DNA of 64,000 nt from Chinchilla lanigera (taxonomy: Eukaryota; Chordata; Mammalia; Rodentia; Chinchillidae): the NCBI RefSeq assembly GCF_000276665.1, contig NW_004955488.1, forward strand, positions 3,622,305 through 3,686,304, in the 5' to 3' direction. The notes below the pieces were generated by a model. It was not told the DNA's origin. It did not search any database and saw only the letters and a list, made by a program, of their open reading frames with translations. Shown here piece by piece: positions 24,653 through 36,215 of the stretch. The first letter of the stretch is position 1, and the number at the start of each line of letters is the position of its first letter. The position numbers and the translations under genes are program-made.

Positions 24653-26329
24653 TTTTCCTCAAGTTTTCAGTAGTAATCTCTGTTTTATAACCCAACTTCT
24701 AGTTTTTAGCATGATCTCACATACTGGTCATTTATCTATTTATGGTTAATGTAAGTAGTTAACATTTAACAACTCTGATATACACATGCTCTCATATTAG
24801 ACAGAGTACATAGAAAAAAGAAAACATATACAGGAGAATATTGCCAGATAATTGAATACAAATAATAATCTATAGACTGATACATTAAATCTCTATATCT
24901 CAGGAGATTAAATGCAGTTAAAATGTGTTGTGGCACATGATATTATAAGAAAATTAGACCTCTTCATTCCTGCAATGAGATTAAATACAAATAATAATTA
25001 TTATGAATTCCTGATAAAAATTGGAATGGCCCTTTTCAAAAGCATTAATCCCACTTTTAGTACACTAATTTAAGAATAGCCTAAGTTTAATATATGCATA
25101 CTTTATTTTTAAGCTGAAAATATAAATTGTAACAGACCCAAAATTAATAGCATAATACAATTGGCATTTAAAAGAAATAACCCTAGATTTAAACTTTCTC
25201 TCATTTTATGATACTATGAGAAAGACCGGCTGATAAAATATTTACATTTAAATTATTTCATATATAATGATTATACAATGGCATATTCCTCCTAATTTTA
25301 ACAGACTTGAAAAATTACATGTTATTTGCTGATTATTTGTCACATTCTACATTTCTGAACATATCTTTATCTGTATATGGCTCTGCCTCAACTCAGAAAT
25401 TAGTCCAACTGACTGATTTTCAAGCTTCTATAGCAAACCAAGTGGAGGACTCATAATAGCTCAGTGCTAATGGCTTTGTAGGACACAATTTTCAAAGTAT
25501 CACATTGGGAAAAATTCTACACCCTATGCCCTCTGAGAAACTCATTAATTAGTTAGGACTTTCTATTGTATGGGTTTGTTATTTACATTCCTCACCTTTT
25601 AAAAATATTTTAATTTACATGTTTAGCATTGTTTGCTCCCTTTAAAGTCTAAAGTATTTTCAAATCCTCCATTTTACTTTAAATTTGGGGGTTCTTTTCT
25701 ATTTTCCTTTTTTCTGACTTGGGTTAGTTTATTTTTAATTAGCTTCAAGCATAAACAGAGGAAAAACAAAATGTTCCCACACTGTAATAGAACACAGTCA
25801 ACAATTTTCTTCCCTTTTAAAAATCCTTCAGAAAAAGATGAAAGGCCCACACCTTACCAAAGCCCCTTGGTTGGCTGCTGGACATCACGTTGAAACATTT
25901 CCTATCAATAAAATATGCCATCTGTATACATAGCTCAGGAATGCTAAAGGAAAATTCAACATTCTATTTTTATGTTGAAAAATAAGGAGTATTGGAAGAT
26001 GTGAAATTAAATTTAAACCTTTGAATCTTTCAGTTATTTATGTGAAATGTTTACTATATAGAAGAGACCTGACGATATCTTGAGACCTCTGAAACTATAA
26101 TTTTTAAGTCTTTTGTGGAGAAAAAAAGGTATTTTAAGATGAAATTTTTCTTATCTAATAGATAAGATCTTTTTAATCTATACAAGTTTCAAGTAAGAAG
26201 TTGAAAATTACAAAATACCCTCCAGTGTTTAAGATAAGAAATATAGATTTATTTTCAGGAAGTAAAAGCTAAGTAGGTTTTATTGTTTATTTTGCTTTGC
26301 TTAGAAAAGGTCTAGGCAGAAATAGTGGG
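24653..26329. other. No gene recognised
   Basis: AT-rich. An 86-codon frame at 25633-25893 (+) lacks a domain and ends in SKIP-like low-information sequence; not called. Confidence 0.45.
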
Positions 26330-26572
26330 TTTCTACATCATATTTGTAGATTGCTGCAGTCCAAAATTCTGTACTTTTGCATTAGTCACCTTGCTGTGAC
26401 TGTAACAACTGTCTGAACTGCTGAAGGTTCCAATATCACTTTCCCAGGTAAACACCTGTGTGATCAGAGCCTTCCAAATAGCCCCACTCATAAAGGTTCC
26501 ATTTCCAATGGTTACTGGACTGGGGACCAAATCTTCAACACGTGAGTTTTCCAAGGACACTTATTCAAACCA
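26330..26572 (-). mobile_element. ERVL-MaLR-like LTR fragment, antisense
   Basis: The stretch GGGGACCAAATCTTCAACAC, then GTGAGTTTTCCAAGGACACT and TTCAAACCAGAGCAATAG, follows the terminal segment of this LTR class read backwards. The left part is weaker. Confidence 0.6.
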
Positions 26573-26689
26573 GAGCAATAGTCATCTGAGAAATTCAAAT
26601 TTTATTTTGATATCAAATTTTCTATAGAAAAAAATGTTCATTTAAATCATCTCAAGTTTATAGGAACTTTGAAATTGTACCAAAGCAGT

Positions 26690-26990
26690 TGTAGCATCTT
26701 TCTGAATGCTAGTGATACAGAAGAGTTTCCTGATAGCCACAGATTATGCTAACTTCTTCACTGTAGTCATTTCAGTGAATCTATAATGATATGTCATTGT
26801 AGTTTGAACTTGCATTTCCTTCATGACTGACAGTTCTCAGTATCTTTTCACACGCTTATGGTCATTTCAGTTTGTCTTCTACTAAAGTGTGCAGTTAGAT
26901 ATTTTGTTCATTACTTATATGCTAGATTTATTTAAATATTTAGATATAAGCTCTTTGTCAGACATTAGGAATGTTTGTATTGCTTTTTAG
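26690..26990 (-). mobile_element. Ancient L1 ORF2 fragment, antisense
   Basis: The antisense order CTTGCATTTCCTTCATGACT, TATCTTTTCACACGCTTATG, then AGCTCTTTGTCAGACATTAG matches the well-known antisense pattern of the ORF2 C-terminal region. Confidence 0.65.
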
Positions 26991-27012
26991 TTTTAAATGT
27001 CTTTAAAAATAA

Positions 27013-27086
27013 AAACTTGAAGCCAGGCGTGGTGGTGCATGCCTGTAATCCCAGCACTCAGGAGGCTGAGGCAGGAGGATCCTTGC
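27013..27086 (+). mobile_element. B1-type SINE cut by an assembly gap
   Basis: Reads GCCAGGCGTGGTGGTGCATG, CCTGTAATCCCAGCACTCAG, GAGGCAGGAGGATCC and then runs into N. It is a close match to the 7SL-derived consensus, so it is a young copy. Confidence 0.93.
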
Positions 27087-27997
27087 NNNNNNNNNNNNNN
27101 NNNNNNNNNNNNNNNNNNNNNNNNNNNNNNNNNNNNNNNNNNNNNNNNNNNNNNNNNNNNNNNNNNNNNNNNNNNNNNNNNNNNNNNNNNNNNNNNNNNN
27201 NNNNNNNNNNNNNNNNNNNNNNNNNNNNNNNNNNNNNNNNNNNNNNNNNNNNNNNNNNNNNNNNNNNNNNNNNNNNNNNNNNNNNNNNNNNNNNNNNNNN
27301 NNNNNNNNNNNNNNNNNNNNNNNNNNNNNNNNNNNNNNNNNNNNNNNNNNNNNNNNNNNNNNNNNNNNNNNNNNNNNNNNNNNNNNNNNNNNNNNNNNNN
27401 NNNNNNNNNNNNNNNNNNNNNNNNNNNNNNNNNNNNNNNNNNNNNNNNNNNNNNNNNNNNNNNNNNNNNNNNNNNNNNNNNNNNNNNNNNNNNNNNNNNN
27501 NNNNNNNNNNNNNNNNNNNNNNNNNNNNNNNNNNNNNNNNNNNNNNNNNNNNNNNNNNNNNNNNNNNNNNNNNNNNNNNNNNNNNNNNNNNNNNNNNNNN
27601 NNNNNNNNNNNNNNNNNNNNNNNNNNNNNNNNNNNNNNNNNNNNNNNNNNNNNNNNNNNNNNNNNNNNNNNNNNNNNNNNNNNNNNNNNNNNNNNNNNNN
27701 NNNNNNNNNNNNNNNNNNNNNNNNNNNNNNNNNNNNNNNNNNNNNNNNNNNNNNNNNNNNNNNNNNNNNNNNNNNNNNNNNNNNNNNNNNNNNNNNNNNN
27801 NNNNNNNNNNNNNNNNNNNNNNNNNNNNNNNNNNNNNNNNNNNNNNNNNNNNNNNNNNNNNNNNNNNNNNNNNNNNNNNNNNNNNNNNNNNNNNNNNNNN
27901 NNNNNNNNNNNNNNNNNNNNNNNNNNNNNNNNNNNNNNNNNNNNNNNNNNNNNNNNNNNNNNNNNNNNNNNNNNNNNNNNNNNNNNNNNNNNNNNNN
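27087..27997. other. Assembly gap (911 N)
   Basis: Unknown bases. Open frames spanning it are meaningless. Confidence 1.
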
Positions 27998-28279
27998 AAA
28001 AGTAAAACTGTTCATTTCAGGTGCAAATGTTTGAATCTATACTTTTCATAGAAGTTTAGCACACTTTCACAAAGTGGAACACATTGTTTTCAATGTACCT
28101 CAGTTTAAAATATTGGAAAAGTTTCATTTGGATTTTTTTTCAATTTGTGGATTATGTACAAGGATATTTGAATAGAAAAATAATGTAAAATTGTTGGTAC
28201 AATATTCTATAAGTGTTAAGCAAGTAGCTTGGAAGTGTTATCTAAATCTGTCCCCTACCACCTTTGCTTGTTAATTTCA

Positions 28280-29475
28280 TAATTTCTTGAAGAACTTCAA
28301 ATTTTCCTACTGAATTTAAATTTTAAATATTTCCTTTATGTCAATGTTTATTTTGATAAAAAGGAAATATTGTGAACAGTGGAAATTTTGTAATTTCTAC
28401 ATCTGCATGACGAGCCCTGCTTTTATTATTATAAATGCCCCTCTATGGACCAAATAAAACTCATCTTGAAGGCTACTATACTTAATGTTAAAAGAGCCAT
28501 ACTTGTTTCTTTATCCTGTCTGCATAGTATATCTTTTTTCTTTCATTTTCAGCCTATGTCTGCCCTTGAATTTCATATCAATAGCATATATTTTGGTCTT
28601 GCTTTTCTATGCTGTCTAACAATATGAAGTCTACTTGTAGTCTTTAGCAGTTCACTTTAAAAAATTTATTAACTTGATCTGTAGCTGTAAAATACTTGCA
28701 AAAACATAATGAATTTCCACTATTCACCTTTTAATTATCTTTTCTATCCTTAACTGTTTGCTCCAGAAATTGCAATATTTACTCTTAAATTACCATATTG
28801 AATAAAATAGTTCAATCCTTTCATATATTTAAAAAGTCACATTTAATGAGAACAAATGTATTAAAGTTTAAGACAATCAATCTATGCTCCAATTTTTGCA
28901 TTTTTTCATATATTTTACAAATAAGTATTTTTAGCGAAGTATATTTTCTACTTTTTCCAAATAATTAAGAAAATAACATATGATCTTTTATATTTCTCAT
29001 TTGCTATTTCCAGCATATTTTATTTCTTTGAATAGACATATCTGAATTTCTTTATATTTTCTCTTTAAAGAAGAACTTCCTTTAACATTGTATAAGTATA
29101 GGTCTGAGAGGGATGCATTGCCTTGGGTTTAATTATTTTTTAAAAAAATGACTTCATTTCTTTTCACTTTTGAAGAGTATTTGTTTTGATATAGAATCAA
29201 GATCCCAAGTTCTATTAATTTGTTTTGTTAATGTGTTAAAGTCCTGTGCAGATCCAGGCTTGCTTCTTAGGAAGGGTAATTTCTATCCTTGTTCTCTGTA
29301 CAGTCATAATCATTATTTCCCATGCTATATTCTTTATTTCCAGTTCCAGTTATTGGATTTTTCACTTGACTGCTCTTTTAAGTTTGTTTCAATTTTAGTT
29401 TTTATAAATCAAGTTTTTCACTAAATATGAGTATATCTTAATGAGTATTTCTAAAAATATTTGTTTTTCTTCTAA
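28280..29475 (-). mobile_element. Ancient L1 (L1M-like) 5' region, antisense, left part
   Basis: Blocks such as GAAGAACTTCCTTTAACATT (29069), CACTTTTGAAGAGTATTTG (29166) and TTGATATAGAATCAAG (29187) follow the antisense order of old mammalian L1 5' sequence. It stops at the young L1 at 29476 and similar material resumes at 32128. Confidence 0.6.
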
Positions 29476-32118
29476 TTTTCTATATTTTATTTTGATTAAT
29501 TCTATTGGTACATTTTAAATATATATAATGATCACACTCATCAGAGGGAGTTTGTACCTGCACATGATATGTCTTGATTCTTTTTCTTTCCCTAATCCCT
29601 ACTCCTCCCTTCAACCCCTTTCCCCCTTCTTGTTTACAAAAGCTTTGTTTCCATTTTCTTTCTTTCTTTTTCTTCTTTTTGGTGCAGGGATTTGAACTCA
29701 GGACCTTCCCTTGACAGGGAGGTTCTGTGCCACTGAGCTTTATCCTCAGCCCTATTTCCATTTTCTACTTTCTCTTCTCTTTCCTCTTTTCCCTTCTCCC
29801 ATCCACCGTCTTTTCTTCCTCTTCCCACTTGAATATTTTCTTCTTTTTTTCCCAGTATCTATTATCATTTTGGTTCTTATTTACACTTTCAGTTTCTCAC
29901 ACCAGAAAAACAATGTGATATTTATATGTGTGTCCAATTCAATTTACTTAATAGTATGGAGTCTTTTTTTCATACATTTTCTCTTTCTTTCCTTTCCTCT
30001 TCCACCCTCCCTGGTTCACTTTTCTTTTGAACAATTTTTTCCTATTTCACAACACATTTTATATACATTATTCCTTATTTACACATTCAGTATCAAACAT
30101 CAAAGAAACTATGTGATATTTACATATGTGTGTCTGATTTATTTCATTTAAGAGTATGGTCTCAAGGTGCATCTATTTACCTAGAAATGTCTCAAGTTTA
30201 GCCTTCTTTATGGCTGAGTAGTACTCCATTGTACAAAAGAATACATTTTTTCTATCTGTTCCTCAGTTGATGGGCATCTGGGTTGTTTCCAAGATTTAGC
30301 TACTATAAGTTGTGCTGTAGTAAACATGGGTGTACATATATTGCTGTGATTTGATGTTTTTAATTCTTCCAGGAAGATACCCAGAAGGGAATAGCTGGGT
30401 CAAATGGGACCTCTAATCCTAGTTTTCTGAGGAAACTCTACACTGATCTCTACAATGGTTTCACCAATCTACACTCCCACCAACAATGAACAAGGATTCC
30501 TTTTCCCCCACATACCCTCCAGCATTTGTTATTTATTGATTTCTTGATGATAGCCATTCTTCCTGGAGTGAGATGGAATTTCAGAGGTGTATTAACTTGT
30601 ATCTCTCAAATGACCAGTGATGTTGAACAATTTTTCATATATTTATTTGCTGTTTGGATTTCTTCCTCTAAGAAAAATATTCACCTCAGATGCCCATTTG
30701 TGGATTAGGTCTTTAAATTTGGGGGGGTCTGACATTTTTGTCAGTTTTTTATGTTCTAGATATTAGGCCTTTGTCCAAGGGACAACAGGCTAAAACTTTC
30801 TCCTACTTTATGGGTTTTCTTTTCACTCAATTGGTAGTTTCTTTTTTGGTGAAAAAACTTTTTAATAGGATGATATCCAAGTTTTTGACTTTTTGTAGTA
30901 CTTTCCATCGCTGCTTATACCTGTGTCTTCAAAAGTTCCGCCTATTCTGTTTTTCAACAGATTTATTTGTTTCTGTTTTAATATTTAAATCTTCAATCTA
31001 GTTTAGTGCATTAAGACAAAAACCGTATGATCATCTCAATAGAATCAGAAAAAGCAATTTTCAAAGTCCAGCACCCATTCATGAACCAAACCCTACAGAA
31101 AACTGGAATAGAGGGTCTTTATCGAAATCTGATAAAGACCACCTATGACAAACCAAGAGCCAGCATTATACTAACTGCCAAAAAGCTGAAAGCTTTCATT
31201 CTAAAATCATGAGCACAACAAGGTTGTCCAGTATCATCACTTCTTAAAAATATAGTTCTGGAAACATTAGCTAGAGATTAGACAGGAGAAAGAAATAAAA
31301 GGAATAAGAATAGGAAAGTAAGAAGTTATATTATCATTATTTGCAGATGATATGATAGTCTACATAAAAGACCTCAAAAACTCAACCAAAAGACATGTAG
31401 ATTTAATAACTGAATTCAGTAGTGTAGCTGGATACAAAGTCAACACTCAAAAATCAGTGGCACTCTTGTAAACTAAGGACAAATGCACTGAGAGAGAAAT
31501 TAGGGAAACCACACCTTTCACAATAGCATCCAAAAAAAACAAAAAAAAAAAAAAAGAAAGAAATACTTAGGAATCAATCTAAAACTGGAGTAAAAGATCT
31601 ATAAATTGAAAATTACAGTACTCTGAAAAAGGAGATCAAAGAGGATATCAGAAAATGGAAAGTGATCCCTTTCTGTTGCGTAGGAAGAGCCAACGTAGTG
31701 AAAATGGCCATATTCCCAAAACTGTTATACAGATTTAATGCAATCCCACTCAAAATACCATTAGCATACCTTACAGAACAAGAGAAAAAATTCCTAAAAT
31801 TCATTTGGAACCAGAAGAGACCTAGAATAGCAAAATCAGCCCTAGGCAACAAAGACAGGGTAGAGGGTGTCACTATCCCTGACTTGAAATTATGCTACAA
31901 AGTTACTGTGATAAAAAAAAACAGCATGGTACCGGCAAAAACAAAACAAAACAAAACAAAAAAACAGACCTGAGGATCAATGGAATAGATTTGAAAATTC
32001 ATAAACAGCACTGAACACACTCAACCATCTTATCTTTGAAAAAGGGGCCAAACACATTCACTGGAGGATAGCTTCTTTAATAAATGGTGCTGGAAAAACT
32101 GGCTCTCCACATGCCAAA
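29476..32118 (-). mobile_element. L1 insertion with inverted 5' segment (3' UTR type B), 2.6 kb, carrying an ID SINE
   Basis: A 9-base repeat, TTCTTCTAA, flanks it at 29467-29475 and 32119-32127. From 29476 to about 30170 it is an L1 3' UTR on the minus strand, and to about 31010 the ORF2 C-terminus on the minus strand (antisense GAGTAGTACTCCATTGTAC, GTTGATGGGCATCTGGGTTG, CTACACTCCCACCAACAATG). From about 31015 to 32118 it is ORF2 on the + strand, with FADDM (31340-31354) in [20 protein letters not shown] and later [20 protein letters not shown] and [20 protein letters not shown] blocks. The ORF2 order across the junction fits twin priming. The + strand part is interrupted by stops. Confidence 0.87.
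29660..29754 (-). mobile_element. ID-type SINE nested in L1 3' UTR
   Basis: Perfect 12-base direct repeat, TTTCCATTTTCT, at 29648-29659 and 29755-29766. The body is a diverged ID (GGGCTGAGGATAAAGCTCAG on the minus strand) with a TTTC-type tail. Confidence 0.93.
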
Positions 32119-32127
32119 TTCTTCTAA

Positions 32128-33080
32128 CTGTTTTAATTAAATTGCATATGTTGTACTGTCTACCATCATCCTATTTGTCACAAAGGCTATAATCATACTT
32201 TATAATTTTTATGCTCTGTTTTTAGTTTGCATAGTGTTTGTCTGTGTTAAGTTCATTGATCCATTCTTCTGAGGTTAACATATGCTATGATTTTTTTTTT
32301 AATTTTCTTTTGAGCAATTTAAAGAATTTTCATTTAAGGCTATGTTTTATGCTTTCTATTACTCTATTGAATACCTCATCTGTTCAATAATTATGACTAT
32401 AATTTTTAAATCCTTTAGCAAATGCGTTATAATTGTCTTTTCATTCTATCATTTGTGCCATCCTATGTTCTGTTTCTCTCAACTGGTCTTTCTTTTTCTT
32501 AACAAGTTGTTCTATTTTTCTTCTTCTCTATGTTGATAATGTTTTTAATTGGACATTGGACATTATGGGTTATATTCACATTTTGCAGACCCTGCATTCT
32601 GCAACACATTGGTTTGTCTTCTCTCAGACAGAAAAATTGGTTTTTATTCAACTTTTGAATTTTTATGTTGTACTGTTTTTTGAGCTATCCTCAGGAAAGG
32701 ACAAAGTGTTGCTTAGCTCCTCTGGCTTAGCTGGATGCTAAGCTCTGTTTTCATTGCGAAGGGCAGCAGCAGAAGTCTCTCTCTGGATTTTAAGCCTTCC
32801 ATTTTTTGTCACAGAGTAACGCAGGGTCTCTTCTCTCATATGAAATTCAGTGGTCCACAAAGTGTGCATTGTGTACAGGCAGCCATTGGGACTGACAGTA
32901 CTGCGTTTTTCTCCTTTCCATTCTTCTTTTCCTATCATTGTATAGCTACTTTGGCATCCCTGAACACCATCTTCTGCTAATCTGACCTAATAAATTCTGT
33001 TAATTTTTGTTTCTGTTCTGTCACACCTAACTCTTCACAGTTGCAGAATATCCTCTGGGAAGGCTGATTAGAATTAGCTT
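32128..33080 (-). mobile_element. Ancient L1 (L1M-like) 5' region, antisense, right part
   Basis: A block TTTTTAATTGGACATTGGACATTATGGGTT near 32539 recalls the antisense 'ATTGGATGCCAGACATTGTGAATTTTAC' pattern of old L1 5' sequence. It probably continues the 28280-29475 copy. The right boundary is uncertain. Confidence 0.5.
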
Positions 33081-33335
33081 TAAGCCAGTGGTTGTACATT
33101 CCTTCTCTCAAGAGTTGCCTGTGCTCAGATTCATTCTGATTTTGTCAACAGTGTCTTCAAATAGTTGACAACTCAATGCCTTTGTGTGTTTTGTCCAGTA
33201 TTTATGGTGTTGTCTGCAGTAAAGTTCAGTACTAGTGGTTCTGTCATCATAACTAGAGATGTTTTCATATATATTTAAAATTTATTTTTCTATTTGGTTT
33301 CGTTCACTTTACATTCATGTTACCAAGTGGATTTT

Positions 33336-33689
33336 TTTTTATTTTAAAAATAAAAGGAGGAAAACATTAACAGACAGACAACATTTTACAACATAGCAAA
33401 AGAACAGTACAGACAATATGGTGTTACAAACAAAGTGGAAGGGAATTAACAATGGTTGTTGTATTACATATTGATATCTTCAAAGTGGCTTCTCATGAAA
33501 ACAGATATAGAAATGCAATACTGGTCAACCAAAGACTCATTGACAGTTTCTTTCAGCAAAGACATAGAAGACAGAAGAACAACCATGTTAACTATCCTGC
33601 ATATACATGCATACAGAATTTCTCCTTTCCCTTTTCTTTTCCCACATCTCAGTTGCCCTTTACTCTTGAGCGGTTTTCTATCATTTCAC
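33336..33689 (-). mobile_element. 5'-truncated L1 3' end (3' UTR type A), longer copy
   Basis: AGTGGATTTT occurs at 33326-33335 and 33690-33699. The first 150 bases match 6017-6175 closely by eye, and the copy extends about 200 bases further into the 3' UTR. The 87- and 81-codon frames on the + strand are antisense to it and are not genes. Confidence 0.8.
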
Positions 33690-33699
33690 AGTGGATTTT

Positions 33700-34730
33700 G
33701 AAAGAAAGTGTTTAATAAATTCTTAACTCTTCACCCACCTGTTCTCTAGCATATTCTAATCAAACATATACACACAATGATGTCATTTACTTTGACATAG
33801 CATGAACACTGTGCTTGGGATAATGGGGTACAGAGCCAGGGCAGATATTCAATATCAAATACATGGACTTATATAAACCATATTTATGGAGAATTCAGCA
33901 CAGTTTTAACTATTTTTTTACCATGCAGGGAAACAGAATGACATTTTTACTGCTGTACTTCACAAGATCTTGACAGTACATAATAGAATGGAAAGACAGT
34001 TATCTAAAGCAAAATTTTGAGTGATAGTCTTGATATTAGTGTAACTATAGAAATAGTCTGTCTAACAAAATCAAGTCCTCAATTTTAAAGTAATTATCAT
34101 ACAACATTATGTTAAGAAAAACTATAATTTCACATAATTTGAGGTATGTGGGCACATTTATTGTGATGATCAAACACCACCTATCCAAAAGTTTAGTCCT
34201 GCTTGGCAGGACTGTATTCTTTGCTTTTCAATCACCATGAGAAGCCTAGCAGTATGTATCTAAAATATTCATAAGTGGGAAAGTATGGGTGGTTACTCAC
34301 CTATATTACACACACAACAGTAAGTTAACACTCTTGTTAAAAATGCAAAGATAATACCAGTCAGTCTATCCTCACTGCTTGCTAAAAGGTTATAGAATGT
34401 CACTCAAGTACTTTAGAATTAGTTGAAGAAAAAAAGTTAAAACACCAGAAAATATTTTTGGTACTAAAGGCATTCCTGCTAAAGTGGAATAGGAATCTTT
34501 CTGGGTAAGAAAATAAGCCAGGCTTCTGACTTTTGCTGACCTCATGTCTGACATGCCAAACACATGGGCTTTTTAGTCGCGGTAACACCATAAACATCAC
34601 AGTGCATGTGAAGGCCCTACATTCTAACGACAAACTCCGTAAGCCTGAATTCATTCAGCCACTTTCTTGTAGTCTTGTATTTGTCGACTCTGTATCTCAG
34701 GGTTCTAGGTATAAAATGATGAGCGCTATC
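33700..34730. other. No gene or repeat recognised
   Basis: Two short opposing frames (34400-34654 minus, 34533-34745 plus) overlap. Neither has a domain. Confidence 0.45.
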
Positions 34731-34747
34731 AGAACTACACCTTAGAG

Positions 34748-34896
34748 GGGCTGGGGATTTAGCTCAGCGGCAAAACGCCTGCCTGGCAAGCGCAAGGTCT
34801 TGAGTTCAATTCCTGGTACCAGAAGAAAAACGAAAAAAAAAAAAAAAAAGAAAGAAAGAAAGAAAGAAAGAAAGAGAAAGAAAGAAAGAAAGAAAG

Positions 34897-34952
<56 letters not shown>
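34748..34952 (+). mobile_element. ID-type SINE with long AAAG tail
   Basis: Perfect 17-base target duplication, AGAACTACACCTTAGAG, at 34731-34747 and 34953-34969. The body matches the local ID consensus (GGGCTGGGGATTTAGCTCAG to CCTGGTACCAG). The tail begins as poly-A at about 34832 and becomes an AAAG repeat of roughly 100 bases with two GAGAAAG interruptions. Confidence 0.97.
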
Positions 34953-34955
<3 letters not shown>

Positions 34956-35159
34956 ACTACACCTTAGAGTGTATCCAATGAGTAAATGAATTAGAAGACA
35001 ATTAACATTCAGAATCCTCACTAGCATTCTAACATTGTAACTTCTGGAGAAAATTTGAAAGAGTAACTAATTTGATTCTATCATCTTCTGAAATTTTAGT
35101 TACATCGTGAGACAATGGACTCATGACAATTTTGACTATTCCTCTATCTGGAGTGTTTA

Positions 35160-35313
35160 ATTTTTTTTTTTTTTTTTCTCAAGACACGGCCTCACTTTGT
35201 AGTTCAGGCTGGCCTTGAACTCACTGCATAACCCAGGCTGGCTTCAAACTCACAGCATTTCTCCTGCTTCAGCCTCCAAAGTGCTAGGATTGCAGCTACC
35301 ATGACTGGCTCCT
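35160..35313 (-). mobile_element. B1-type SINE
   Basis: Antisense order: T run, TCAAGACACGGCCTCACTTT, AGGCTGGCCTTGAACTCACT, a partial internal duplication (CCCAGGCTGGCTTCAAACTC), AGCCTCCAAAGTGCTAGGAT, CATGACTGGCTC. Confidence 0.92.
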
Positions 35314-35754
35314 AATCTCTTTCGAATAGTAAAATAATAGTAAATATTTTTCATAGCTCCAAAAATCTGTCTTTGCTGAGAGAAAGGATGGTGTATCTGC
35401 TTATTCATTCAATTAATATTCATCTATTGCCTACTCTTGGTTAACAAAATAAACCCAAAATAGAGTTCAAAATCTAGTAAAAATTAAGGAAATAAATCAG
35501 ATTAATAAACATTAAACAGTATTATATGCTCAGCAGAAGAAAATGAGATAAGAGATGTAAGGAATGAAGGGATCTGCAACTCTAAGCAGCCCGGTTAATG
35601 ATAAACAATGTCCATTTTACTAAAGATTCCATGTCATTTACCAGACATCATACTTTATTGTGCACAGATTCATAAAGTAATTTTGCAGTACCAGGACAGT
35701 CCTCCAATTGATGTCAGTGGTTGTTACTTTCTTGTCTCTGATATTCAATAGTCA
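35314..35754. other. No gene or repeat recognised
   Basis: AT-rich; nothing supported. Confidence 0.45.
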
Positions 35755-36010
35755 GCACCCACAACATAAAGGAGAGAAGGTTGATTTCGGCTCACACTTA
35801 CAGAAGTTTCCGTCCATAGCTGGTTGGCTCCAAGGAAGGGCAGCACAGGAGAGGGACACAGTGGAGGAGGGTTACTCATAGCATGGTGACAAGAGGCAGA
35901 GAGAGAATGTCAAGCAGAAAACATTTTAAGCTTTTCTTCTCTTCTGTGTAAGACAGTGGCGTACAGTGCTACTCCTGCTTCCAGCATTATAAGAAAACTT
36001 TAAAGGATGT
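35755..36010 (-). mobile_element. ERVL-MaLR-like LTR fragment, antisense
   Basis: GGAGAGAAGGTTGATTTCGG, CTCACACTTACAGAAGTTTC, AGCTGGTTGGCTCCA and GACAAGAGGCAGAGAGAGAA resemble the antisense opening of the same LTR class as 24160-24652. Degraded. Confidence 0.6.
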
Positions 36011-36059
36011 TTTTGCACAGCAAAAACCAAACCATTAAAATTAGAAATTCAGAGGAGGC

Positions 36060-36215
36060 CTGACTCTAAATATTTTATAAACAAAGCATCTGTACATGGG
36101 GAAGGGAGGGGAATGAGAAATAAAAAGATGAGATATATTATGTGTACTGCAAATTCCCTATGAGGACTATGAGATTCCGTATGGGGAATATGTACTAATA
36201 AAAAATTTTAAGGTT
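36060..36215 (+). mobile_element. L1 3' UTR fragment, type B-like
   Basis: A purine-rich GGGGAAGGGAGGGGAATGAG is followed by GCAAATTCCCTATGAGGACTATGA and a terminal ACTAATAAAAAATTTT, the same order as the last part of the 3' UTR at 10340-10490. Confidence 0.55.

Noticed and set aside
26975..28051. Frames over 300 codons
   Set aside because: Almost entirely unknown bases from the 911-N gap.
29711..30151. 146-codon hydrophobic Phe/Leu/Ser-rich frame
   Set aside because: It lies over an antisense SINE and a pyrimidine-rich L1 3' UTR; its hydrophobicity comes from base composition.
31662..31973. 103-codon frame with L1 ORF2 blocks
   Set aside because: Part of the inverted L1 at 29476-32118; stops lie upstream and the frame is truncated.
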